Assembly: GCA_963729195.1 (NCBI GenBank)
Contig: CAVSNF010000025.1
Location: 372,001 to 436,000 of the forward strand
Length of the DNA: 64,000 bases
Direction: 5' to 3'
Source of the DNA: CAVPTL01 sp963729195
GTDB taxonomy: Bacteria; Actinomycetota; Thermoleophilia; Gaiellales; JAICJC01
The notes under the pieces are model-generated. The model did not search any database and had not been told where the DNA came from. It worked only from the letters and a program-made list of their open reading frames with translations. The position numbers and the translations under genes are program-made. Numbering within the stretch: the first letter of the stretch is position 1; every line of letters begins with the position of its first letter. Shown one piece after another: positions 46,683 through 55,573 of this stretch.

Positions 46683-46702
46683 CTGACTGAGCGCTCGATC
46701 AG
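46683..46702. promoter_or_regulatory. TetR operator, copy 2
   Basis: CTGACTGAGCGCTCGATCAG is the exact reverse complement of the site at 41909-41928. Relative to the phosphodiesterase gene it has the same orientation as copy 1 has to the Rieske gene. Confidence 0.7.
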
Positions 46703-46746
46703 TATTGACTCTAGAGGACGCCGCCTGGGCGTGCAAGACTTTGGCG

Positions 46747-47259
46747 GTGAGCGATGAGTTGATCCTGGCCTCCGACGAGGACCGCGGGCGGGTGGTTGCC
46801 CGCCTCCAGCAGGCGCGCGTCGAAGGCCGGTTGACGGTGGAGGAGCTGGCCCAGCGGGTGGAAGCCGCCGAGCACGCCCGCACCATGGGAGACCTGGAGC
46901 TGACGCTGGCCGGCCTGCCGCGCCCACCGGAGAACAGCGAACCCACGGCGGTGGCGGCTGCCGAGACCGGAGGCTACGGCGGTGGGGCGATCGCGGCGGG
47001 GGTGCTGCTGACGCTGCTGGTGCCGTTCGGCGACATCGCGGCCGTCATCATCGCCCTGGCCAAGCTGAGCGACGAGCGGGTGCCGGCCCGCAGAGCCCAA
47101 CTGCGGTTGTGGGCGCTGGGATCGGCGGCACTGGTGCTGTTGAAGCTGGTGGTCGTGCTCTTGTTCGATCGCCTAGCGCCGATGATCGGCAGCTCTGGAG
47201 ACGGTTGGTCAATCGGGACGGTGCGATTAGGCGCAATTTTTTGCGTCCGACCGCCGTAA
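46747..47259 (+). CDS. DUF1707 domain membrane protein
   Basis: About 170 residues. The N-terminal DUF1707 signature is ILASDEDRGRVVARLQQARV, EGRLTVEELAQRVEAAEHAR. Two hydrophobic segments follow (AIAAGVLLTLLVPFGDIAA and ALGSAALVLLKLVVVLLF). Function unknown; such proteins are common in actinobacterial membranes. The last 25 residues (GWSIGTVRLGAIFCVRPP) run into a region of strong RNA structure and may be out of frame. Confidence 0.75.
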   Translation: MSDELILASDEDRGRVVARLQQARVEGRLTVEELAQRVEAAEHARTMGDLELTLAGLPRPPENSEPTAVAAAETGGYGGGAIAAGVLLTLLVPFGDIAAVIIALAKLSDERVPARRAQLRLWALGSAALVLLKLVVVLLFDRLAPMIGSSGDGWSIGTVRLGAIFCVRPP

Positions 47260-47378
47260 GGCGTAGTGTCGACTCTTCCCGGAGGCCCCATCCCCCCGAT
47301 CAACGGGCCGCGGGACTCCATCACGGTCGGGTTGGCGTCACCCCCGCGTAAACACTCGACGCCTCCCGGCCGTGATGG
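47231..47378. other. structured intergenic region between convergent genes
   Basis: Four nested or adjacent inverted repeats: GCGCAA/TTGCGT around a T run (47231-47246); CGCC-GTAA-GGCG, a GNRA-type tetraloop hairpin (47252-47263); CCATCACGGTCGGG with CCCGGCCGTGATGG (47318-47331/47365-47378, one mismatch); and GGCGTC with GACGCC inside it (47334-47339/47358-47363). It could be a bidirectional terminator or a small structured RNA. Confidence 0.5.
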
Positions 47379-47382
47379 GCTT

Positions 47383-47955
47383 TCACGGTGCGGAGATCAT
47401 TCGCAGAACCAACTCGGCGTAGGCCTCGCCGATCTGATCCGGCGTGAGCCGGCCGTCCGGCTGGTACCAGGTCATCACCGAGGAGGCGCTCCCGAGGATC
47501 GCCAGCCGAGCGAGCGCCGGGTCGGCCACGCAGAACGAGCCGAGGTCGATGCCTTCGCGGATCGTGTCCGTCCACAGGCGTTCGTAGGCATCTCGAAGCT
47601 CCACATGGCGCCGTCGACGCCCGATCGATGCTGAGTTCAGGTCTCTGTCTGTGATGACGGCTTCGGCTGCGCGCTCACAGTGGATGACCACGTGTGCCTT
47701 GACCAACCGCCGCAGACGCATACCCGGATCGCCCCCAGCGCCGCACGCGCTCACTCCCACCGCGTACAGGTCGTCCATCAGACGCTCGACGACCTCGACG
47801 AGCAGCGCCTCCTTCGACTCGTAGTGGTGGTAGATGGTGGCCGGGTCGATACCGACGCGGTCGGCGATCGAACGCATCCCCGCTCCCCCGTATCCGTCGT
47901 AGTAGAAGGCCTCGATTGCCGCTGCGCGGATCCGCTCCTTGGTCGTGGCTCCCAC
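47383..47955 (-). CDS. TetR family regulator
   Basis: 190 intact residues. HTH: KERIRAAAIEAFYYDGYGGA, GMRSIADRVGIDPATIYHHY, ESKEALLVEVVERLMDD. The C-terminal ligand domain (MTWYQPDGRLTPDQIGEAYA) resembles acyl-CoA or steroid-type TetR proteins such as KstR2. It is divergent from the enoyl-CoA hydratase and acyl-CoA ligase genes and probably represses them until an acyl-CoA accumulates. Confidence 0.88.
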   Translation of the reverse strand: MGATTKERIRAAAIEAFYYDGYGGAGMRSIADRVGIDPATIYHHYESKEALLVEVVERLMDDLYAVGVSACGAGGDPGMRLRRLVKAHVVIHCERAAEAVITDRDLNSASIGRRRRHVELRDAYERLWTDTIREGIDLGSFCVADPALARLAILGSASSVMTWYQPDGRLTPDQIGEAYAELVLRMISAP

Positions 47956-48043
47956 GCAGCCAAGCTACCACCTGAACCCCAACGATCGTTGGGGCGGCCT
48001 TGCGACACCGAAGCCTCGGTCATACGCTGCCGACCAGCCACCT

Positions 48044-48830
48044 ATGCCCGGCACCACCACACAGCGCGTGGTCACCCGCACGAAGGCGAAGGACGGTCTC
48101 ACCGTCATCACGCTGAACCGGCCGCACGTCCTGAACGCGATCAACGTCGAGCTGATCGAGCAGCTGCTCGGTCATCTCCGCCGCAGTCAATCGGCGCTCG
48201 CGATCGTGATCGAGGGTCGCGGCCGCGCCTTCTGCGTCGGCGAAGACCTCACCGAGACGCTCGCGCCGGTGACCGGCGGCGACCCGGAGCTGCGCGCGTC
48301 GCTGGAGATGCTCCATGAGATCACGCGGGTGATAACCACCACTCCTGCCCCGTGATCGCGGCGGTCGAGGGCTACGCGGTCGGAGGAGGAGCGGAGCTGG
48401 CACTCGCCTGCGATCTCACCATAGCCGCACCCAGCGCACGGTTTCGATTCCCGGAGGTGACGCTCGGTTTTGCCCCCGGCGGGGGCGCCACCGCTCGGCT
48501 GCCGGCAGCTGTTGGCCTGCTGCGTGCAAAGGAGCTGCCCCTGACCGGCCGGTGGGTACCGGCGGACGAAGCGGTCGCGATCGGCTTGGCGAACGAGCTG
48601 TCGGACGCCCCTTCGGCCCGCGCACGAGCGCTCGCCCGCGCGATCACCGATGCCGCTCCCCCACACTCGCTGAGCGCTGCCAAGCGGCTGTTGGAAGTCT
48701 CCGGGGTGCCCCGCCAGGACGTCGCCCTTCAGGGGGAGTTGGACGCCCCTCAGCCGCTGCTTCGCGGCGTCGGAGGCAACGGAAACCGTCACCGCGTTCC
48801 AGGCCCGGCGACGGCTCCCGCACAGAGTGA
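48044..48830 (+). CDS. enoyl-CoA hydratase/isomerase family protein (frameshifted)
   Basis: About 262 residues of the crotonase fold. VITLNRPHVLNAINVELIEQ, GRGRAFCVGEDLTE (oxyanion hole region) and, after a break near 48352, AAVEGYAVGGGAELALACDL and FRFPEVTLGFAPGGGAT. A further break near 48745 precedes the C-terminus TVTAFQARRRLPHR. Hydrates or isomerises acyl-CoA in beta-oxidation. Stop TGA overlaps the ligase GTG, so they form an operon divergent from TetR. Confidence 0.85.
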
Positions 48831-50372
48831 CCGAGACGGTGGAGACGATCAACGCCGCGTTGTCACAGGCGGCCGCCACCCATCCCGATCGCTGCTTCCT
48901 CAAGATCGACGGCCAAGAGATCACGGTCCGCCAGTTCGAGGCACGCGTGGCTCGACTGGCGGGTGGACTCGCCGACGCCGGGATCACCGCGGGCGATCGA
49001 GTCCTCGGGATGATGCGCAATTGCCGCGAGATGATCGAACTGTGGTTCGCCACGGTTCGCGTCGGAGCCGTGTGGGCACCCGTGAACATCGAGTTTCGGG
49101 GTGCCGTGCTCGGGAACGTGCTCGAGACCACGCGGCCGTCCCTGTGCGTCTGCGACCCGGAGTTCGCGGCGGAACTCGAATCCGCAATCACGGCCACGGG
49201 ACAAGGCGGTTTGCACCTCCGCGTTCACGGCGGGCACGCCACCGCCTCCCCGATCTTTTCGAGCTCTACCAGGAACCGCTCGAGCCCGCCGACGTCTCCC
49301 CGGACGATCTCGCCTGCCTGCTCTTCACCTCAGGAACCACCGGCCGGTCGAAGGCATGCATGCTGCCGCATCGCTACTTCGTCGTCCAGGCCCAAATCGC
49401 GCTCCGCGACCTCGGCTGGGGCCCAGACGACGTGCTGTACTGCCCGTTCCCGCTGTTCCACATCGACTGCACCGTGTTCACGGTCATGCCCGCGCTGCTC
49501 TCTGGTGCGACCGCTGCGGTTGGACGGCGGTTCTCGGCATCACGGTTCTGGGCCGAGGTGCGCGCCGTCGACGCCACGGTGATCGAGTTCATGGGCGCCA
49601 CCCTCACCATTCTGGCGAAGGCCGAACCGAGCGCAGACGACCGCAAGCCACCGAGTGCGACAGGCCTGGGGAGTGCCGGTACCAGACTGGGCAGAAGCGT
49701 TCGAGCAGCGATTTGGAGTCGAGCTACGCGAGGTGTACGGATCAACCGAGGCAGGCATCCCCGTGACCCAGCGCTTTGACGCTGAACGCGTGCCGGGCAG
49801 CTGCGGACGGGTCGTCCCGGAGTTCGAGCTGCGCATCGCGGACGACTCCGGACAGGAGCAGCCGGCCGGCTCGGTGGGAGAGATTCTGATCCGCCCCCGG
49901 GAGCCGGCGAGCATGTTCTCCGGCTACTTCGGGATGCCCGAAGACACCGCCGCCTCCTGGAGCAACGGGTGGTTTCACAGCGGCGATCTCGGACGGATCG
50001 ACTCCGACGGGAACGTGTACTTCTGCGGCCGCAGCAAGGACGCGATCCGGCGACGCGGCGAAAACATCTCGGCGATGGAGATCGAAGAAGCGGTGGAACT
50101 GCACCCGGACATCGTTCTCTGCGCAGCGATCGGAGTTCCCTCCGAGATGAGTGAGGAGGACGTCAAGATCTGCGTTCAGCTACGCCCCGACGCGAAGCTC
50201 ACCGAGCTCGACATCATCGCCCACTGCGAGCAGACCCTCGGCCGATTCCAGGTGCCTCGATATGTCGAGATCGTCGAGCGCCCTGCCACGAACGCCGACG
50301 GGGAAGATCGCAAAGCAATCGCTGCGACAGACACCGTTCTCCGAGTCCACCTGGGACCGCGAGTCGTCGTAA
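48827..50372 (+). CDS. AMP-dependent acyl-CoA ligase (frameshifted)
   Basis: About 513 residues. The P-loop LLFTSGTTGRSKACMLPH, YGSTEAGIPVTQ, GWFHSGDLGRIDSDGN and the catalytic Lys in PRTPTGKIAKQSL define an ANL-family ligase. It activates a carboxylic acid to acyl-AMP and then to acyl-CoA; chain preference unknown. Breaks lie near 49205, 49660 and 50285. It shares an operon with the hydratase and probably supplies its acyl-CoA after dehydrogenation by an enzyme encoded elsewhere. Confidence 0.85.
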
Positions 50373-50374
50373 CC

Positions 50375-53300
50375 TCACTCCGCCGGCGGAAGCGAGGCGA
50401 TCAGCGCCGGGGCCCGTTCCATCAGTGGGACGATGCCCTTCGCCTCGTACCGCTGCAGGCAGCGCTCAGCCTGCTCGCGCGCCGCCCCGTTCGCACCTGT
50501 GCGGGCGAGGATCTGGGCGAGCGTAAAGCGGGCGTCGGCGAACTGCGGAACGCTCGGCTCAGTGCCGAGCGCGAGTGCGGATCGAACGAGCCGCTCGGCG
50601 TCCTCCAGCCGGCCGCGTCGCACCAGTATCTGCGCGCGAAGAGTGAGCGAGTCGGGGTCAGAGTCGTCCTGTCCGAGGAGCGTTCGAGCCAGCGTTCGGC
50701 GTCGTCGACCCGGCCCTGGGCCTCGAGCGCTTGGCGACCAGATGTGCCTGGGAGCACTGATAGGTGCGGTCCCCCATCTCGCGCAGCACCGCGTGGGCCG
50801 CGCTCGCCTCGGCTTCAGCAGCCTCGTAGTCGCCCGCGAGCATCTCGACCAACACGGCGACATCCGAACTGTGGGCCTTGAGATGCCGAAGGCCCAGATC
50901 GTCCATCACCGCGCGGGCGTCGGCGATCGTCTCGCGCGCGGCATCGAAGCGGCCGGCGAGACCCTCGAGGCCCCCGATCCGGATAAGGCAGTTCGCCTGG
51001 ACGCGCCGATTGGTCGTTTCCTCGAGGATCGCCCGGCAGCGCGCGAGCGCGAGGTCGACGGGTTCGGGCCCCCACAGAGCGTCGGACGCGATGTACCTGA
51101 TGATGGCTGCCTGGCGCCGCTCGTCCCCAGCCGCGCGGGCGTGCGCCAGAGCGCGCTGTGGAATTCGGCGGCCGCGGCGTAGTCGCCGCCCACGTGGCCA
51201 GCCGCCCCAGCAGCCGAGCACATCCGCTGACCCCGGTCGTCGCCGGCGGCCTCGAACAGCCCCACCAGCGGCTCGAGCTCGGCACGGATTGCCTGGTGCT
51301 GCACTGCTCTCGGTTTGGATCCGCACGAAGGCGAGCCCCACCGTGGCTCTCGCGTCCAGCAGCCGATCACCGGGCGCGCCCGCTCGCCCAACCGTGCCTT
51401 CCAGCAGCATCTCGGCCTCGCCAGGCGCCCGCTCTCGAGCGCGTCTCCCAGCTCGACCTCGAGGTCGACCGCGGGTCGTCGTCGTCCAGCAGAGCGGCGG
51501 CACGCTCGAGCAGGTTGCCCGCGCCGTCCATGTCTCCGCGATCGAGCGCCCGGGTGCCCGCCGCGCCCAGCCGTGGCCGCTGCTCGCTCGGCGAGCGCCT
51601 CATCCGGCGCTCCGAGCTCGGTCAGGTAGCGATGGGCCTGCTCGAGGTGAAAGCCCAGGATCTCGTCGTACTGCTCGGTATGGGCACCGAGCTTTGCCTC
51701 GAGCCATGTCGCGTACCGCTCGTGAAGCTCGGCCCGCAACCGCTTCGGGATCGACTCGTAGGCCGAGTCGCGGATCAGCACGTGCCCGAAGCGGAATCCG
51801 TCGTCGCCCGGGAAGATCGCCGGGTCCGGGCGGATGAACTCCTTGCGCACCAACGTGATCAGGTGTGAGCCCACCGCCGTTCGCGCACCGGCCGGAAGCA
51901 GCTCGGTGACCGCGCCGCGATGAAACAGCCGCCCCTCCACGGCCGCCCGCTCGATCACCGCGCGCTCACCGGGGTCAAGCCGATCGAGCCGAGCCGAGAG
52001 CAGCGCGTGCATGGTCGGCGGGATGACCAGCTCGCCGTCGAGGCCGTCGGCCCGCATCGCGAGGAACTGCTCGACAAACAGCGGGTTTCCTTCCGCCGCC
52101 TCCACGATCCGCGCGCGCATCGGCTGATCCATCTCCTGCAGCGCATCGATCAGCGTCTCAGCATCGTCCGTGCCCAGCGGCTCAAGGCTTACGAGCACCG
52201 CGTTTCGGCGCGGGTTCGACCACGTCGGGCGCGTCTCGAACAGATCTGGACGGGCGGTGCAGAGCACCAGCAGCGGCACTCCGGTAGCGAAGGTGGCGAC
52301 GTACTCGAGCAGGTCGAGCAGCGTCGGCTCGGCCCAGTGGATGTCGTCCACCACCGCGATCAACGGCCGATCCTGGGCGAGCGCCTCGAACAGCTTGCGC
52401 GCCGCCCAGGAGATCTCCTCCGGCGAGCCGCCCGCCGGCCCCAGCGAGATCGCACCCACCAGGCGGTCGGCCACCAACGTGCCCTCGTCGCCCCCGACGA
52501 TCTGGGCGATAGCATCGAGCGGCTGATCACCGCCGACCTGACGAACGATCTCCCCCAGCGGCCAATAGGTGATGCCCTCACCGTAGGGAAGGCATCGTCC
52601 GACCACGATCCGGGCCCGGCCCCGCTCGCCCGCCAGGAACTCTCGCACGAGCCGCGATTTGCCGATCCCCGGCGGGCCGACGATCGTGCACAGCTGCGGC
52701 ACGCGCTCTCGACAGCCTGTGCGAGCGCGGCTCGCAGCGCGCGCCAACTCCTCCACCCGGCCGACGAAGGGCGCGTCGATCGGCGCGGTGAACGCGGGCG
52801 CGTCCGGCAGCACCTCGATCAGGCGAAACGCGGGCACGGGCTGCGACTTGCCCTTCAGTTCGAGCGGCGCGGCCGCTTCGGTCCCCACCAGCCCGCTGAC
52901 GAGCCGTTCGGTCGGCCGCCAGATCAGGATCTCCCCCGGGCCAGCGGCTTGCTCGAATCGAGCAGCGACGTTGACCGCGTCTCCCGTCACCAGCGTCTCG
53001 CCTGTACCGGCGCCACCTCGCCGGTGCCAATGCCGATTCTGACGCTCAGATCGAGCGCCACCACGGCTTGCAGCATCTCGACGGCCGCGCGCACCGCCCG
53101 CTCGGCGTCGTCCTCGTGCACGTTGGGGATCCCGAACACCGCCATGGCCGCGTCGCCCACGAACTTCTCCACCGTGCCGCCATGCCGCTCGAGGATCACG
53201 CAAGGTCGCGTGATAGCTCGACATCAACTCACGCAGCAGCTCGGGATCGGTGCGCTCCCCCAACGCAGTCGAGCCAACCAGGTCACAGAACACGGTCGTG

Positions 53301-53415
53301 ACCGTCTTTCGCACCTCACGTGCCTGATCTGCCCCGCCTTCGAGCACCGCAGCGCAGCCCCCGCAGAATCGATTCGTCTCAGGGTTCTCCTGACCGCAAT
53401 GGGGACACGTGACAC
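50375..53415 (-). CDS. class III cyclase domain / AAA ATPase / TPR regulatory protein (frameshifted)
   Basis: About 1,010 residues. An N-terminal zinc ribbon (VTCPHCGQENPETNRFCGGC) precedes a class III nucleotide cyclase domain (TVTTVFCDLVGSTALGER, GGTVEKFVGDAAMAVFGIPN, GDAVNVAARFEQAAGPGEI), then a signal-transducing ATPase (GPPGIGKSRLVREFLAG, LIAVVDDIHWAEPTLLDLLE) and C-terminal TPR-like helices. Breaks lie near 53200, 53000, 51640-51480, 51290, 51180, 51120 and 50735. The zinc-ribbon frame has no clear start codon; GTG 53415 is the nearest but one frame off. No DNA-binding domain is seen. Cyclic nucleotide production is plausible but not shown. Confidence 0.8.
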
Positions 53416-53478
53416 GACGCGAGTCTACGGCGCCTGTACCCTCCTCTTATCTCTTTTGAAATCTTAAATGTATGACTC

Positions 53479-53826
53479 ATGCCTTGCTGCCCCACCCACC
53501 CCACTCCTCCCCTTCATCTCCTCCCACAGGCGACGGGATGCTGTTCCCATGCGGACGGAGTCAATCACGCGGCTCACGCCGGCGACACCGTCGCGACAAA
53601 CAGGGGCGTCGCACACGCCTTCATGGTCACCTCCGACAGCGTCCGCTTCCTCGTGCTGAACACACCCGGCACCCACGACAGCTACTTTCGAGACGGCGGA
53701 GCTCCGGCCACGAATCACAACCTCGCCGACGCGCCGGCGCCTGACTACGCACGGATCGAGGCGTCCAACCACACACACGGCGTCGAGATGCTCGGCCCGC
53801 CACCATTCCCCGAATCTCTGGTGTGA
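53479..53826 (+). pseudogene. truncated cupin protein (C-terminal half only)
   Basis: The conserved part reads AHAGDTVATNRGVAHAFMVT, SDSVRFLVLNTPGTHDSYFR and YARIEASNHTHGVEMLGPPP, the second cupin motif and tail of quercetinase-like cupins. The first motif is missing: the codons before it (MPCCPTHPTPPLHLLPQAT) are unlike a cupin, and the space upstream is taken by the divergent cyclase gene. Its TGA stop (53824-53826) is in the palindromic repeat. Probably a remnant left by a deletion or rearrangement. Confidence 0.6.
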
Positions 53827-53853
53827 ATGACGGTGCCAGGCACCGTTATTCAC
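53823..53853. repeat. palindromic repeat copy 10
   Basis: GTGAATGACGGTGCC, central A, then GGCACCGTTATTCAC; one change (TAA to TGA) in the left arm. It ends the cupin remnant and lies 14 bases from the stop of the convergent MDR oxidoreductase. Confidence 0.93.
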
Positions 53854-53867
53854 CTCGAATCTAAGTG

Positions 53868-54877
53868 TCAAGGAGGGCGCACGTCGATGAGGACCTTCCG
53901 ATCGCGCCCGCTTCGACGGCGGCGTGCGCGTCGGCGGTCTGTCGAGGCGGAAGCGGTGGCGGCAGGCCGGCCTCGGAGCCGACCGGCAGAGCGCCGTCGG
54001 CGGCTGCCGCCGAGACGTCGGCGACCGCCGGTCCTTTGCCGCGGCGGCACCGTGTAGACGAGCACGAACTGGTAGCGAACGTTGCGGGACATCAACTCGC
54101 GCACCGACAGGAGGAACTCGCCACCACCGTCGCCGGCGTAGACGGCGACGGTGCCGTTCGGCGCCACGACCGCTGCGTCGAGGGCAACATTCGCGGCCGG
54201 CAGCGAGCTCGACGATGGTATCGGCGCCGTCGGGCGCGAGCCGGCGGATCTGATCGACGGCGTCTGGGGTGCGGTAGTTGACGACGTGGTCGGCCCCCGC
54301 TGCGTGCGCGAGGTCGCCTTGTCGTCGCTGCTGATGGTCGTGATGACGCGCGCTCCCGCCCAGCGCCCAAGTTGGATCGCGGCGTGGCCGACGGCGCCCG
54401 CGCCGCCGGCAACCAGCACCGTCTCTCTTCCATTGCACCGGGCGTCAGCTTGTCTGGCCCGATCCGAGACGGTCAGGCACCGGTGCGCCGTCAATGCCGG
54501 GATGCCGAGGCTTGCCCCGACATCGAACGAGACGCCTTGCGGCAGGCGTACCGCCTGCCGCGCGGGAGGACGACCTACTCCTGTGCCGTGCCGTCCGCCC
54601 GTTGCCAGGCCGCCTCCCAGAGCCAGACCCGTTCCGACGCGCGAGGGGTCGACGCCGTCTCCGACGGCGTCGATCGTTCCGGCTCCATCCTGATTCGGCA
54701 CGCCCCGGGAAACGGAGCTCCGCCCGACACCGCCGCCCCGGCGGGCCTTCCAATCGGTCGGGTTGACGCCCGACACTGCAACGGAACTCGTACACCCCCG
54801 GGCCGGCACGGGAAATGCGCGATCCACAGATGCATCACGTCAGGCTCACCGGTCTGCGAATACACAACTGCTCTCAT
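53868..54877 (-). CDS. zinc-independent MDR quinone oxidoreductase-like protein (frameshifted)
   Basis: About 330 residues. MRAVVYSQTGEPDVMHL, AVSGVNPTDWKARRG, TVLVAGGAGAVGHAAIQLGR (NADPH-binding AxxGxxG), ADHVVNYRTPD and the end KVLIDVRP match NADPH:quinone reductases of the medium-chain family. No zinc-ligand cysteines are seen. Breaks near 54790, 54620, 54330, 54200, 54060 and 53950. Starts at ATG 54877, 17 bases after the DUF6933 stop on the same strand. Confidence 0.78.
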
Positions 54878-54894
54878 GCCATTGCCTTCGGGCC

Positions 54895-55377
54895 TCACGA
54901 TGGTTGCACCAGGTCGATCGGGCGGAAGTACCCGTCGCGGTTTCGCAGACTGCGACGGAGATAGTGGTTGAGGTCGTCGACATCACAGGCAGGTAGACCA
55001 CCGCGGCGAGAGACGTGGTAGCGAATCTCGAATGTCATCTGGTTCATGAAGCCGAGCATGCTGCGACTTGCGGTCACGGCGATCCGCGCATTGTCCGGCT
55101 GCAGCCGACCGAACGTGTCGGGCGGGAGGTGCTCAGCGCGAAGCTCAGTCTGGATCGCCCCAACCAGGTACGGGCCGGGCGGCCTGAGATCCCCACTTCG
55201 GATGGCCGCCCGAAAGACCGAGAATAACGTGCCGGTATGGGTGAGCAAGAGGCACTTTCGGCGATCGATCCACAGCAGGTCCAGGTACCAGTCGTCGTCC
55301 TGGGGCGGGAACTTCTCGAGCGCTCCCGACCGAGCACCCAGCAGATCGAGCATCTTCTTCGTGCAGCGGACGACCAC
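54895..55377 (-). CDS. DUF6933 family protein
   Basis: About 160 residues from GTG 55377: VVVRCTKKMLDLLGARSGAL, DDDWYLDLLWIDRRKCLLLT and IAVTASRSMLGFMNQMTFEI match DUF6933, a family of unknown function often annotated as plasmid- or toxin-adjacent, though no toxin-antitoxin partner is evident here. The longer upstream reading (MFPRTWLECAPG) looks non-coding. Lies just upstream of the MDR gene and divergent from the desulfinase gene. Confidence 0.7.
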   Translation of the reverse strand: MVVRCTKKMLDLLGARSGALEKFPPQDDDWYLDLLWIDRRKCLLLTHTGTLFSVFRAAIRSGDLRPPGPYLVGAIQTELRAEHLPPDTFGRLQPDNARIAVTASRSMLGFMNQMTFEIRYHVSRRGGLPACDVDDLNHYLRRSLRNRDGYFRPIDLVQPS

Positions 55378-55573
55378 TCCCGGAAACCTACTCCCATTCG
55401 GGCCTTCGCATGGCCGCGTGGACTGACTGCGTCTTCGACCGCCACAGCGACCCGGCGCGCACTCCAGCCATGTGCGGGGAAACACTTACAGGCGATAGGG
55501 GGGCCTGCCGATGCGCGGCGGCCGGGGCCCCGCGAGGGTAAAGCCCTGCCCACCGTGAAAGAAGGAGTGTGCC

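Noticed and set aside
47231..47378. A riboswitch upstream of a regulated gene
   Set aside because: The region lies between the 3' ends of convergent genes and I could not match a known riboswitch consensus.
51920..53467. A 515-residue plus-strand frame opposite the cyclase-ATPase gene
   Set aside because: It mirrors the coding strand of clear cyclase and Walker motifs and has no recognisable domain.
6173..53853. CRISPR array or phage attachment sites as the source of the repeated palindromes
   Set aside because: Copies are dispersed at gene ends over 47 kb without regular spacers, and no cas, integrase or recombinase gene is present.
54895..55485. A toxin-antitoxin pair involving the DUF6933 gene
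   Set aside because: No small partner gene or toxin motif is adjacent; its neighbour is an ordinary oxidoreductase.
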